64,000 bases of DNA. It comes from Synechococcus sp. PROS-U-1 (GTDB lineage: Bacteria > Cyanobacteriota > Cyanobacteriia > PCC-6307 > Cyanobiaceae). The translations under genes and the position numbers were made by a program. Shown here piece after piece: positions 1 to 8,781 of the stretch (its first letter is position 1; each line of letters starts with the position of its first letter). The stretch lies in the NCBI RefSeq assembly GCF_014279755.1, contig NZ_CP047951.1, positions 2,232,001 through 2,296,000 on the forward strand. The letters run 5' to 3'. Below the pieces are notes generated by a model. It did no database searches. It saw nothing but the letters and a program-made list of their open reading frames with translations, and was not told where the DNA came from.

Positions 1-1209
1 TAACTCCCGCACCTGACGGTCGGTGTGGGCCACGATCTCGTCGACCGACTTGGGAATCCAGGGATCCCCCGGAGTCAGCACACATTGCAGCAGTGAACCC
101 TCTCCCTCCTTGCGGTAGTCCTCCGGACTCGCCAGAGCCAGATCGGCGAAGCAGCTGAAATCAGCATCGGCGGTGTATAGAAGATTGTTCAGACCTGTGG
201 GAGTCGCCACGTCCCGACGCTGGGCCTCCTGGGAATCCCCCAGTTCAGTCACCCAGCCGTCGTAACGGAGCTGAACCGTGGCCACTGGCACGGCCTCCAG
301 ATGATGAATCGCCTCGAACTGCGGGTAACGGTTCCACGCTTCGGGCAACAGCTTCTGAATCCCCGGCACGTCACAGGCCGCCAGATAGGCATCGGCCTCA
401 ACGCGAATGTCTCCCTCAGGCGTTCCGAGCTGAAGGCCGGTGATCTCGGGCACCTCGCCCTCGCTGAATTCCACCTGCTTCACACGGTGGCGCAGATGCA
501 GCTTGCCCCCACGCTGCTGGATGTAGTCAAAAATCGGCCCGGTGAGCCAGCGGTGGGGGGATCCCTTCAGCAGGTTGAGCTTGGAGGCCTCTGTCTTAGC
601 CGCAAACATCATGAAGATGGTGAGCATGCAGCGGGCGGAGATGGCATCGCAGTCGATGAAACCAAGGGCGTAGGCGACAGGGTTCCACATCCGCCGGATG
701 CTTTCCGGGCTGCCGCCATGGCCCACAAACCAATCCTGGAAGCTGACGGAGTCGAGGGCACGAATGGTGCGCATCGCTCCCTCGTAATCCACCAAACCAC
801 GCACGATCGGGCTGGTGCCCAGGGCCAGAGCATTGCGCAGCTTGTCGATCCAGCTCAGCTGCGGCGTGGTGAAGAAGGCCTTGAGGCCATTGAACGGCGC
901 ACCGATGGGGAAGCGGAAATCCAGCTCCCGCAGATCACCACCCTTGTTCACGAACAGGTGCGTGTGCTGCTTGGGCAGCAGATTCTCGAAGGCCCCAACC
1001 TTGCGCATCAAGGCGAAGAGGTTGGCGTAATTGAAGAAGAAAACGTGCAACCCCATCTCGATGTGGTTACCGCCCTCATCCACCCAGCTGCCCACCTTGC
1101 CGCCCATGAACGGACGTGCTTCGTAGAGATTCACCTCATGGCCTGCATCCACGAGGTCAACAGCAGCGGAGAGGCCGGCGAGGCCGGAACCAACAATCGC
1201 GACCCGCAC
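1..1209 (-). CDS. crtQ: zeta-carotene desaturase (3'-truncated by window edge)
   Basis: This enzyme desaturates zeta-carotene to (pro)lycopene in the plant-type poly-cis carotenoid pathway and acts at the membrane with FAD. The minus strand reads without a stop for 403 codons to the window edge. The N-terminus [16 protein letters not shown] is a dinucleotide-binding GxGxxG fold, followed by [13 protein letters not shown], typical of the CrtQ/Zds and CrtP desaturases; the later [13 protein letters not shown] and [12 protein letters not shown] segments favour CrtQ over phytoene desaturase. The start is GTG at 1209, directly before the dinucleotide-binding strand. The last codons lie outside the window. 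It is divergent from the Fe-S carrier gene at 1280 across a 70-bp shared upstream region. Confidence 0.93.
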   Translation of the reverse strand, partial: MRVAIVGSGLAGLSAAVDLVDAGHEVNLYEARPFMGGKVGSWVDEGGNHIEMGLHVFFFNYANLFALMRKVGAFENLLPKQHTHLFVNKGGDLRELDFRFPIGAPFNGLKAFFTTPQLSWIDKLRNALALGTSPIVRGLVDYEGAMRTIRALDSVSFQDWFVGHGGSPESIRRMWNPVAYALGFIDCDAISARCMLTIFMMFAAKTEASKLNLLKGSPHRWLTGPIFDYIQQRGGKLHLRHRVKQVEFSEGEVPEITGLQLGTPEGDIRVEADAYLAACDVPGIQKLLPEAWNRYPQFEAIHHLEAVPVATVQLRYDGWVTELGDSQEAQRRDVATPTGLNNLLYTADADFSCFADLALASPEDYRKEGEGSLLQCVLTPGDPWIPKSVDEIVAHTDRQVREL

Positions 1210-1279
1210 AAGATCTGGACAACTATGGCGACTCTATGTATGAGCGTTCATAGAGTGAGAGCACGAGCCTGCGTCCACC

Positions 1280-1672
1280 ATGACTTCCACCCCCGATACT
1301 GCGCCGGCCCATACCGCCAAAGACGGCAAGGGCATCCTGATCACCGAACCGGCGATGCAGCAGTTGGCGAAGCTGTGTGGAGAACAAGGCGACAACCAGG
1401 TGCTGCGCGTCGGCGTCCGATCCGGGGGCTGCAGCGGCATGAGCTACACGATGGATTTCGTACCCGCCTCAGACACCCTCGACGACGACGAGACCTACGA
1501 GTACGTGGCCGCGGATGGCCAGAACTTCCGGGTGATCTGCGATCCGAAAAGCCTGCTCTACATCTACGGAATGCAGCTGGACTTCAGCACAGCCCTGATT
1601 GGTGGCGGCTTCAACTTCACCAACCCCAACGCCAGCCAGACCTGTGGCTGCGGCAGTTCCTTTGCGGTGTGA
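1280..1672 (+). CDS. HesB/IscA/SufA family iron-sulfur cluster carrier
   Basis: A 130-residue A-type carrier that would bind and hand over Fe-S clusters to apoproteins in the cytoplasm. The three family cysteines are visible: C51 in GGCSGMSY and C122/C124 in the C-terminal CGCGSSF. The core from about residue 18 to the end is of normal family length and has a short polar head. It is divergently transcribed from crtQ. Whether it corresponds to SufA, IscA or another cyanobacterial paralogue cannot be decided from the sequence alone. Confidence 0.93.
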   Translation: MTSTPDTAPAHTAKDGKGILITEPAMQQLAKLCGEQGDNQVLRVGVRSGGCSGMSYTMDFVPASDTLDDDETYEYVAADGQNFRVICDPKSLLYIYGMQLDFSTALIGGGFNFTNPNASQTCGCGSSFAV

Positions 1673-1721
1673 GAGAAGCCACGTGGGACTCTGAGAAGAG
1701 ATCACTGCCCTCTCCCTGTTG

Positions 1722-2141
1722 ATGGAGACTTCCCAGGACAACCTGTTCGAGCAGGCGATGGCCCGTTACCAAAGCGGCGCTGCTGCCGATGAGGTGCTGC
1801 CTGATTTCGCCCGCATCGTCGAAGCCGCCCCGCGCCAGTCGGCAGGGTGGACCTGTCTGGCCTGGCTGCAGCTGCTCTGCGATCAGCCGGAGGAAGCGCT
1901 GCGATCAGCACGCTTTGCCGTGAAGCTCAACGGCCAGGACCCCCAGGCCAGGATCAATTTGAGCCTGGCGCTGCTGGAGACGCAATCCAAGGGCGTACGT
2001 GACCACATCCAGGTGGTGCAGCAGGTGATGACCCTGGCCCCGGAAGTGTCCAGCGAACTCAAGGCCTCAATCGCCGATGGCCTCGAGCGCAAACCAGGAT
2101 GGAAGGCTCTCGAGAAAGTGAAAGCCTGGCTTGAGCTCTGA
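1722..2141 (+). CDS. conserved TPR-like hypothetical protein
   Basis: A 139-residue acidic, helical protein. Residues about 25-75 resemble tetratricopeptide repeats (SAGWTCLAWLQLL followed by PEEALRSARFAVKLN, with the A-P-R periodicity of TPR helices), so a protein-protein interaction role is likely. ATG at 1722 was chosen over an adjacent in-frame TTG at 1719. It lies 49 bp after the Fe-S carrier gene in the same direction and may share its transcript. No catalytic motif is visible and the specific function is unknown. Confidence 0.75.
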   Translation: METSQDNLFEQAMARYQSGAAADEVLPDFARIVEAAPRQSAGWTCLAWLQLLCDQPEEALRSARFAVKLNGQDPQARINLSLALLETQSKGVRDHIQVVQQVMTLAPEVSSELKASIADGLERKPGWKALEKVKAWLEL

Positions 2142-2193
2142 CTCTGAGTTCAACCGCCTGCTCGTCCAGAACCCGGATGCGCCCTCTGCCTGC

Positions 2194-2331
2194 ATGACAG
2201 CCACCTGGACCATTACACGTCTGCCATCCCAAGTCCGCGTCCGCCCTCAGGCGGACCGGTCGGGGACGTTGCGGCGGCAGCTGGCACGACGCGCCAAGGG
2301 CATTCCTGATCCGAGCACCTGGATGTGGTGA
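2194..2331 (+). CDS. possible small Arg-rich protein (45 aa)
   Basis: A 45-codon ORF from ATG 2194 to TGA 2331, in the only gap between the TPR-like gene and the LpxB-like gene. It ends 14 bp before the next ATG and runs in the same direction. The product is basic, with a block of arginines (TLRRQLARRAKG) and a Trp-rich end (PDPSTWMW). I recognise no domain. Position and composition look gene-like, but no convincing ribosome-binding site precedes it, and an antisense ORF across the same DNA remains possible. Confidence 0.4.
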   Translation: MTATWTITRLPSQVRVRPQADRSGTLRRQLARRAKGIPDPSTWMW

Positions 2332-2345
2332 GAGAGAACCCTTCA

Positions 2346-3515
2346 ATGGCACGCATCCTTCTGCTGAGCAATGGCCATGGCGAAGACCTCTCCGGCGCCC
2401 TGCTAGCCCAGGGCCTTCAGCAACAAGGGCACAGCGTGCAGGCGCTGCCCCTGGCAGGACTCGGCAGCGCCTACCGCAAAGCCGACGTGCCGCTGCTGGG
2501 ACGCAGCCATGAATTCAGCACTGGCGGCATCGGCTACACCAGCCTTCGGGGTCGCCTGACAGAACTGCTGCAGGGGCAGGTGCTGTATCTGCTCAGACGC
2601 CTGATCCGACTGCTGCGCCACCGGCATCGCTTTGATCTGATCCTGGTGGTGGGGGATGTCATTCCCGTGATCGCGGCATGGCTCAGTCACCGCCCCGTTG
2701 CGACCTACCTGGTGGCCTACTCCAGCCACTACGAAGGAACGCTGCGCCTGCCCTGGCCCTGCGGTGCACTGCTGAAAAGCAACCGGTTCAAAGCCGTGTA
2801 CAGCCGCGATCAACGCACCGCTGAAGACCTCAGTCAGCAACTGCGGCGACCGGTGACCTTCCTGGGCAATCCCTTCATGGATTCGGTGCTGACAGCAGCA
2901 ACCCCACCACCAACCAGCACACAGCGCATCGGTCTGCTGCCAGGCAGCCGCCGACCGGAACTGGAGCAGAACCTGCTGTTGCTGCTTCAGCTGATGGAGC
3001 TGCTGCCCTCCAAACCACCCTGCGATGTGGATCTGGCCTTGGTGCCCAGCCTGGATGACGACAGTCTGCAGCGGCTGAGCAACAGGATCGGCTGGCGGTT
3101 GGAGAACGGCGTGCTGCAGCGCGATGGAGCCGTATCGATCAACGTGCGCCGCGGAGCCTTCGGTGCCGTGCTGCAGAACAGCGACCTGGTGATCGGCATG
3201 GCGGGCACCGCCATCGAGCAGGCCGTTGGCTTGGCCAAACCGGTGCTGCAGGTTCCAGGGCAAGGGCCGCAATTCACAGCGGCGTTCGCAGAAGCCCAGC
3301 GGCGCCTGCTGGGCCCCACGGTGTTCTGCGCCCCAGGTGAAAGCGGCAGCCATGAGGCCCTCGAAGCCTCAGCGGAGCTGGCCATGGCGCTGCTGGATCG
3401 CTGCCATGGAGATCCCGCCTTCCAACAGCAATGCCAGGTGGAAGCCCAACGACGCATCGGAGAACCGGGCGGAGGACCGAGAATGGCTGCAGCCATCAGT
3501 GCACTGCTGCCATGA
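2346..3515 (+). CDS. LpxB-related glycosyltransferase-like protein (TIGR03492 type)
   Basis: A 389-residue protein related to lipid-A-disaccharide synthase, a GT-B fold enzyme. The start MARILLLSNGHGEDLSG matches the cyanobacterial LpxB-related family. GLLPGSRRPE near residue 200 and the GMAGTAIEQAVGLAKPVLQVPGQGP stretch (partly quoted here) form the nucleotide-sugar binding C-terminal half. ATG at 2346 is preferred over an in-frame GTG at 2325 because family members start at this methionine. The true acceptor in cyanobacteria is not established; a lipid-linked sugar transfer at the membrane is inferred. The stop overlaps the next start as ATGA. Confidence 0.8.
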   Translation: MARILLLSNGHGEDLSGALLAQGLQQQGHSVQALPLAGLGSAYRKADVPLLGRSHEFSTGGIGYTSLRGRLTELLQGQVLYLLRRLIRLLRHRHRFDLILVVGDVIPVIAAWLSHRPVATYLVAYSSHYEGTLRLPWPCGALLKSNRFKAVYSRDQRTAEDLSQQLRRPVTFLGNPFMDSVLTAATPPPTSTQRIGLLPGSRRPELEQNLLLLLQLMELLPSKPPCDVDLALVPSLDDDSLQRLSNRIGWRLENGVLQRDGAVSINVRRGAFGAVLQNSDLVIGMAGTAIEQAVGLAKPVLQVPGQGPQFTAAFAEAQRRLLGPTVFCAPGESGSHEALEASAELAMALLDRCHGDPAFQQQCQVEAQRRIGEPGGGPRMAAAISALLP

Positions 3516-3784
3516 GTGCCCCCACAGAACCGGCCTGGAAACGCTGGCTGGACCGCCTGCTGATGGTGAATGTGCTGCTGGTGTTTGTCGGAGCCGGTGT
3601 CTTCGCGGTGGCAGTGGTGACCCAAAGCCAGGGCGATGACCGGCTGATGGACCAGGTTCAGGTGCTCTGGCAACCCCTCTTCGCACCGGCGATCAGCCTG
3701 CTGATCATGGCGGCCCTGGTGAGCGGCATTTTCAGCTGGTGGCAGCGGCGAGTGCTGAAGCCAGATCGGGATAGCGGAAGCTGA
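3512..3784 (+). CDS. small two-TM hypothetical membrane protein
   Basis: A 90-residue protein whose ATG overlaps the preceding stop (ATGA), so it is probably translationally coupled to the LpxB-like gene. Two hydrophobic segments are visible, about residues 17-40 (LMVNVLLVFVGAGVFAVAVV) and 56-75 (LFAPAISLLIMAALVSGIF), joined by a polar loop and followed by a basic tail. This suggests a membrane hairpin. Its 3' end overlaps the convergent epimerase gene by 53 bp. No family recognised. Confidence 0.65.
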   Translation: MSAPTEPAWKRWLDRLLMVNVLLVFVGAGVFAVAVVTQSQGDDRLMDQVQVLWQPLFAPAISLLIMAALVSGIFSWWQRRVLKPDRDSGS

Positions 3785-4661
3785 AGTTCAGGCTGTCAAG
3801 CCGCTCCGAAGCGACCTGCTGGCCCTCCAGCACCACCTTGGCGCCATCCCCCAAGAGCACCTGGAGCACCGGTCCAGGCACGGGTAAAAGGCTGGGGCGT
3901 CCCAGGCTGCGTCCCAGCTGCTTGGAGAAGGCCGCCATCGAAACCGGCTCCGGAGCAACGGCATTGATCACGCCACTCCAGCTCTCATCCGCGAGGGATT
4001 GAAGGATCAGAGCACAGAGGTCACTGCGATGGATCCAGCTCATCCACTGCCGGCCACTGCCGATCGGACCGCCGAAGCCCGTGCGGAACACCGGCAGCAT
4101 TTTCCCGAGCGCGCCGCCATCGGCGGCCAGCACAATGCCGATCCGCAGGGTCACTTGCCGCACGGAGGACGGAACCGCCGCTGCAGCCTCTTCCCAGCGT
4201 TGGCAGAGGCTGGCGAGAAAATCATTGCCTGGTTTGCTCGATTCGAGAAAACGCTGCTCCAGGCTGGAGCCGTAGAAACCAACCGCCGAAGCGTTGACCA
4301 GCACCTTTGGCGGAGTTGCACAGGCCTCGATCGCTTTCACCAGCTGGGAGGTCGTCTCCAGACGGCTGGTTTCCAGGAGCTGCCGGTGGGCAGGGGTCCA
4401 ACGCTTCTCAGCAATCGGTTCCCCCGCCAGGTTGACCACCGCATCGGCCTGGTTGAGGGCATCCAACAAACCGGCATCGGCCCAGGTGCTGCTGCTGGAA
4501 GGGTCGAGCTGCATCCAGATCAGGCGTCCATCCGCCCGTTCAGTGTTGTAGCCACGGGCCAGCCGACGGCTGACCACGGTGAGCTGATGGCCGGCCTGGA
4601 GCAAGAGCGGCAGAAGCTCACGGCCAACGAAACCAGTGCAGCCGAACAGCAGCAGACGCAT
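3732..4661 (-). CDS. TIGR01777-family NAD(P)-dependent epimerase-like protein
   Basis: A 309-residue extended short-chain dehydrogenase/reductase of the YfcH/TIGR01777 family, sometimes labelled SulA-like. The N-terminus MRLLLFGCTGFVGREL carries the GxxGxxG nucleotide loop (residues 7-13), ADAVVNLAGEPI follows near residue 70, and VNASAVGFYG holds the active-site tyrosine. The C-terminal LLPVPGPVLQVLLGD region is typical of the attached DUF1731. The substrate is unknown, and a division-inhibitor role should not be inferred from the old label. It is convergent with the two-TM gene. Confidence 0.88.
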   Translation of the reverse strand: MRLLLFGCTGFVGRELLPLLLQAGHQLTVVSRRLARGYNTERADGRLIWMQLDPSSSSTWADAGLLDALNQADAVVNLAGEPIAEKRWTPAHRQLLETSRLETTSQLVKAIEACATPPKVLVNASAVGFYGSSLEQRFLESSKPGNDFLASLCQRWEEAAAAVPSSVRQVTLRIGIVLAADGGALGKMLPVFRTGFGGPIGSGRQWMSWIHRSDLCALILQSLADESWSGVINAVAPEPVSMAAFSKQLGRSLGRPSLLPVPGPVLQVLLGDGAKVVLEGQQVASERLDSLNFSFRYPDLASALAAATS

Positions 4662-4742
4662 GAAAGCGAGGGTGGGGCGGCTGGGAGGCTAAGGGGTTCG
4701 TCGGCGATTGGTTTTAGCCTGGTGCCATCACCATTTCTTGTC

Positions 4743-4997
4743 ATGGCCGAATCCGACGCCGCTGCCCCCGCCAAGGCCAAGCCTGCTGCGCTGCGGAAAG
4801 GTGCGTTGGTCAGGGTGAACAAGGCCGCCTACAGCGCCAGCCTTGAAGCCGCTGCCAGCGACCCGACGGCACCGGATTACATCTTCGAAGGCCCCGGAGA
4901 GCTGCTGTTGGTCAAAGGGGACTACGGCCAGGTGCGTTGGAACCGTCCGGTGCCCGATGTGTGGTTGCGGATGGATCAGCTGGAAGCCTGCTCCTGA
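4743..4997 (+). CDS. ndhO: NAD(P)H-quinone oxidoreductase subunit O
   Basis: An 84-residue peripheral subunit of the cyanobacterial NDH-1 complex on the thylakoid membrane, which oxidises ferredoxin and reduces plastoquinone. The sequence after a short Ala-rich head ([14 protein letters not shown], then [21 protein letters not shown] and VWLRMDQLE) is characteristic of NdhO. The ATG at 4743 follows the divergent epimerase gene by 81 bp. The last 22 bp overlap the 3' end of the convergent glycosyltransferase gene. It stands alone rather than in an ndh operon. Confidence 0.95.
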   Translation: MAESDAAAPAKAKPAALRKGALVRVNKAAYSASLEAAASDPTAPDYIFEGPGELLLVKGDYGQVRWNRPVPDVWLRMDQLEACS

Positions 4998-7042
4998 TCC
5001 CGCTCTTGATTGGAGGCGGGGTCCAGGGCTTCCTCCACGGCCGTGACGGCCGCAGGGACGGAATTCATGGCTGAGGGGATGCGCCAAACGGCCCCCGACA
5101 GCACGCCGCTGAGATCCCCCAGGGCCGCCAGAACGGGATTCGAGACGCTTGCCCCATCAGCAGCAGCGGCGGCCTGCCAGGGATTCCAGCCCGCCAGGTT
5201 GACCACACTGCGGTAAGCCGCTGGCCAGGGGTTCTCGGGCAACAGGCGTTGCAAGGCCTCGAACTGTTCCGACGCCTGCCCCGGACGGTTTTCCAGCACC
5301 GCCAGCAGAGCCAGGCTCCAACGCGGCTGAACCGCCTCCGGATCGTTGGCCAAGGCCTCTAGGGCCCTTGAGCGCACGGGCTCCCGATAGCTGAAATGAC
5401 CATCGAGCATGTGCTCCCGCCCCACCGCTGCGAACACCGGATCCAGCCCCACCGGCCCGGCCGCCAGCCCGGCGGCGAGACGTGGGAAGCGCTCGGCAAA
5501 GGATGGGCCTGCAATGGGGTGCGTCGTGCTGCGACGCCAGAGGGAATAACTGCCCCCCCTGGGACGCTGAAACTGATCCACCAGATCAAACACACCGCTG
5601 CTGCGCACGGCTTGATCCAAGCGCCGTGCAGCCTTGCGCACCGATCCCTGGTTCCCTTCCGCCAGCACAACCCATTCCGACCGCGCCAACACAGGCTCAC
5701 GGTCCCGGCGGCTTCCACCCAACTGGCGTCCGACGGTCTGCCCCCCATGGCGACGGCCGTAGAAGCTGACGTTGTGCTGGTTGAGATCAGACGTGCTGGG
5801 CACCACGATCAAGGTGGCAGGAGGGTTGCTGGGATCCGCACCGCCTGCTGCTTGCACCAGAGCCTCCACCGGTCCGCGGGGCCGGTCCTCAAACCGATGC
5901 AGCTGATGGGCCCAACCGGCTGGGACACAGGCCAGCACGCCTGCTCCAAACAAAGGCCATACCAGCTTTGAACGCCTGGCCAGCAACCAATGGCCCCACT
6001 GCCACCACCCACGGGCCAGCAGCAATAGCAGGAAGGGAATCAGGGGGGCGATGTAGCGGTCGCCTTTGTTGGGGCTCAAGGTGGTGAGCACCCAGGCCGC
6101 GACGAGATTGATGAGCAGCCAGCGCCAGGACCAGGCGTGATCGGTGGAAACCTGCTGGCGCTGCCAGCACCAGAGCAGCACCCCCGAAAGACCAACCAAA
6201 AGCAGCACACTGCCCAGCTGCTCTGGCAACAGCCGCGGGTACCACAGCCAACTGGCCAGGCTGAGCACTCCGGGATCCCCTTCCCGGGCCGCCGACTCGA
6301 ACACAGCACGGTTGGTACCGCCGAGGCTGGTGATCCAGTTGTGACGCAACCAGGGGCCAACAAGCGCGGCCGTGAGGAAGGGCAACAGCAGGGCCTGACG
6401 CAACCAGGCGCCACCCCGCCGCATCGCCATCCCGGCGGCCCAGACACCGGCGGGCACAAGCACCAGCAAAGCGCTCTGCTTCACCAGCACCGCCGCCAGA
6501 GCCGCCACGGTGCATCCCCAGGCCTGACCCCAACGGCCACCGCTCTGGGGATCACACCAGACTCCCAGGCGCCAGATCGCCAGACTGCAACTGGCCACAA
6601 GGGCCATCTCAAGCACGTAATCCGTCCGCAGATCCAGGAAGGCCGGCGTCAACGCCGCCAAAAGGCAGGCGATCAGGGCCAGGCCCTCCCCCTGCAGCCG
6701 CCTCCCCCAGCCCGCCATCACCACCAGAAGCAACCCGTGCCAGAGGCTGAGGCTCCAGGCCGCCTGCTCCGGGGCATCGCCACTCAACGCCATCACACTG
6801 CCGTTCACCAACGAGGCCAGGGGCGGAATCTTCGGGGAAAGATCCAGCAACGCCTGCCAACCCTGCCAACCGCCACCTGGCAGCAACCCCAAGGCGCGGC
6901 CGTGGTCCATGGCGCTATTGAGGTAATCGGCCTGATCCCAGGCGGGGACGCCGGTCTGCAGGGTCCACCAGAGCCGATCCACAAGGGTGGACAGCACCCA
7001 GATCAGGCCAACCCAGGCCCAAAAACGCCAGCGCTGTTTCAC
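4976..7042 (-). CDS. ArnT/PMT-like membrane glycosyltransferase (GT-C type)
   Basis: A 688-residue polytopic membrane protein. The first ~400 residues hold about ten hydrophobic helices; the first extracytoplasmic loop has [16 protein letters not shown], with the acidic residue typical of GT-C transferases that use polyprenyl-phosphate sugars. The remaining ~250 residues are soluble and end in TPR-like alanine-rich helices, longer than a minimal PMT. It probably transfers a sugar to a lipid, glycan or protein outside the cytoplasmic membrane; donor and acceptor are unknown. Its start overlaps the J-domain gene stop by 4 bp, so the two are likely co-expressed. Confidence 0.8.
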   Translation of the reverse strand: MKQRWRFWAWVGLIWVLSTLVDRLWWTLQTGVPAWDQADYLNSAMDHGRALGLLPGGGWQGWQALLDLSPKIPPLASLVNGSVMALSGDAPEQAAWSLSLWHGLLLVVMAGWGRRLQGEGLALIACLLAALTPAFLDLRTDYVLEMALVASCSLAIWRLGVWCDPQSGGRWGQAWGCTVAALAAVLVKQSALLVLVPAGVWAAGMAMRRGGAWLRQALLLPFLTAALVGPWLRHNWITSLGGTNRAVFESAAREGDPGVLSLASWLWYPRLLPEQLGSVLLLVGLSGVLLWCWQRQQVSTDHAWSWRWLLINLVAAWVLTTLSPNKGDRYIAPLIPFLLLLLARGWWQWGHWLLARRSKLVWPLFGAGVLACVPAGWAHQLHRFEDRPRGPVEALVQAAGGADPSNPPATLIVVPSTSDLNQHNVSFYGRRHGGQTVGRQLGGSRRDREPVLARSEWVVLAEGNQGSVRKAARRLDQAVRSSGVFDLVDQFQRPRGGSYSLWRRSTTHPIAGPSFAERFPRLAAGLAAGPVGLDPVFAAVGREHMLDGHFSYREPVRSRALEALANDPEAVQPRWSLALLAVLENRPGQASEQFEALQRLLPENPWPAAYRSVVNLAGWNPWQAAAAADGASVSNPVLAALGDLSGVLSGAVWRIPSAMNSVPAAVTAVEEALDPASNQERDQEQASS

Positions 7043-7707
7043 ACGATCTCCAACCGACGCCGTTCATCCTGGAGCCGCTTGCGTCGCTGCTTGGCCTCCC
7101 GCAGCATCTCGCGACCATCGTGGAGGTAACCATCCACGTAGCCCATGGTGTAGCGCTCCAGCTCCGCCAGAGCGTCCTCCACTTCCGAGAGACAGTGATA
7201 AAGGCTGAGGCCGAAACCGCGCGCCGAGGCCGGCGTGGGCAACGACTGGAACAGTTGTTTGACCTTGTCCATCCGGCGTCCGCTCGCCTCGAGATAGCTA
7301 CAGAACGCCTCCATCAGCTCGTCGTCATAGGGATCAGCCGACAGTGCTTTGAGTTGCTTGGGGAAAGGATTGATCACCTCCCCGAGCATGCGATCGATCG
7401 GGGCGTAGACCCGCCGCAGCCACTCCACCAGCGCATCGTCGGCCGCTACAGAGCGCTCGTGGGCACGGCTGGCGCGGCGCAGATCCGCCGGAGATGCGGC
7501 ACGCCCCGGCTGGGGCCGCGTGCGATCAAAGGCCTTACGGCGCTCGACATCGCCAAGCACTTCCCAGGCGGCATTGAGGGCCAGCATCTGCTGATCGTCT
7601 CCACCGGCATCGGGATGGTGCTGCTTCACCAACTGGCGATAGGCCGCTTTGATCTCAGCGTTGCTGGCGGTGCTGCTGACGCCAAGCACGGCATAGGGGT
7701 CGCTCAC
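7039..7707 (-). CDS. J-domain (DnaJ-like) protein
   Basis: A 222-residue protein with an N-terminal J domain (residues 1-65: [20 protein letters not shown] and the HPD motif at 31-33), which would stimulate Hsp70 ATPase activity. There is no Gly/Phe linker or zinc-finger region, so it is a type III J protein. The C-terminal 150 residues are charged and helical with no recognised domain and presumably choose the client. It overlaps cysK upstream (4 bp) and the glycosyltransferase downstream (4 bp), forming a cysK-J-GT run. Confidence 0.9.
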   Translation of the reverse strand: MSDPYAVLGVSSTASNAEIKAAYRQLVKQHHPDAGGDDQQMLALNAAWEVLGDVERRKAFDRTRPQPGRAASPADLRRASRAHERSVAADDALVEWLRRVYAPIDRMLGEVINPFPKQLKALSADPYDDELMEAFCSYLEASGRRMDKVKQLFQSLPTPASARGFGLSLYHCLSEVEDALAELERYTMGYVDGYLHDGREMLREAKQRRKRLQDERRRLEIV

Positions 7708-8672
7708 AGCTGGCCATCCCTCCGGGCGGGAAGCCGCGAAGCGGCACTGAACATCGGAGTGGAGAGGTAGCGCTCGCCATAACTAGCCAGCATCACCACC
7801 AGCCGTTTGCCTGCCATGGCGGGGTCCTGGCCGACCCGCAGGGCCGCTGCCATGGCGGCTCCACTGCTGATGCCGTAGAGCAGACCTTCCTCCCGGGCCA
7901 ACCGCCGGCCCACCTGCATCGCCTCCTCATCGCTCACCGTGAGGATCGAATCAATCCGATCCAGTTCCAAAACCGCAGGAACAAAACCGGCCCCGATCCC
8001 CTGAATGCGATGGGCTCCTGGAGGCTTCCCAGACAGCACGGCACTGGCCTCGGGCTCAACGGCAATCACCTGGAGCTGCGGCTGGCGCTCTTTCAGCAGC
8101 CGGGCACAGCCGGTGATCGTGCCACCGGTCCCCACCCCTGCCACAAAGGCATCGATCTGGCCCTCCGTATCGCGCCAAATCTCCTCGGCCGTGGTGCGTT
8201 CATGCACGGCTGGATTGGCGGGGTTGTCGAACTGCTGGAGCAGATAAGCGTTAGGGATCTCCGCCACCAACTCCTTGGCCAGGGCAATCGCGCCATTCAT
8301 GCCCTGGGCACCGTCGGTGAGCTGCAGCTCAGCGCCATAGGCCCGCAGCATCGCCCGACGCTCGGTGCTCATCGTGTCCGGCATGGTGAGAATCAGCCGG
8401 TACCCCCGGGCCGCCGCCACCATGGCAAGGGCGATCCCGGTGTTGCCGCTGGTGGGTTCCACCAGCACCGTTTGTCCGGGAACGATCGTGCCCGCCTGCT
8501 CAGCCTCCAGCACCATCGCGCTGGCGATGCGGTCTTTGACCGAGGCCGAGGGATTGAAGCTCTCCAATTTGGCCAGGATCTCGGCCTTGCAGCCGCAGGC
8601 CTGAGGCAGGCGGTTCAACCGCACCAGAGGCGTGCCGCCAATCAAGGCCGTGATGTCAGGAGCAATGCTCAT
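7704..8672 (-). CDS. cysK: cysteine synthase A (O-acetylserine sulfhydrylase)
   Basis: A 322-residue PLP enzyme that makes cysteine from O-acetylserine and sulfide. The PLP lysine is K46 in PSASVKDR, the substrate loop [11 protein letters not shown] follows near residue 78, and GTGGTITG (phosphate-binding loop) and GISSGAA are present. The ATG at 8672 is preferred over the longer ORF start at 8696 because family members begin near [17 protein letters not shown]. It is the first gene of a three-gene minus-strand run and is separated from the upstream porin by a terminator. Confidence 0.95.
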   Translation of the reverse strand: MSIAPDITALIGGTPLVRLNRLPQACGCKAEILAKLESFNPSASVKDRIASAMVLEAEQAGTIVPGQTVLVEPTSGNTGIALAMVAAARGYRLILTMPDTMSTERRAMLRAYGAELQLTDGAQGMNGAIALAKELVAEIPNAYLLQQFDNPANPAVHERTTAEEIWRDTEGQIDAFVAGVGTGGTITGCARLLKERQPQLQVIAVEPEASAVLSGKPPGAHRIQGIGAGFVPAVLELDRIDSILTVSDEEAMQVGRRLAREEGLLYGISSGAAMAAALRVGQDPAMAGKRLVVMLASYGERYLSTPMFSAASRLPARRDGQL

Positions 8673-8700
8673 GGGTGCAGCTTGCCCGCGGAACAACCAT

Positions 8701-8728
8701 AAAAAAAGCCCTCCTCAGGGGAGGGCTT
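8701..8728 (-). terminator. rho-independent terminator of porin 1
   Basis: Read on the minus strand, an 8-bp GC-rich stem (AGCCCTCC / GGAGGGCT) is followed by a run of seven T. It lies 54 bp after the stop of the porin gene at 8782 and insulates it from cysK. Confidence 0.88.
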
Positions 8729-8781
8729 GATGTGTGTGAGGGAAGCTGTTCTGATGGCCCAACCAAGGTCAGGCCAAGAGA

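Noticed and set aside
301-1722. 473-codon plus-strand ORF at the left end
   Set aside because: It is antisense to crtQ and its C-terminal part is out of frame with the real Fe-S carrier gene; no domain is readable.
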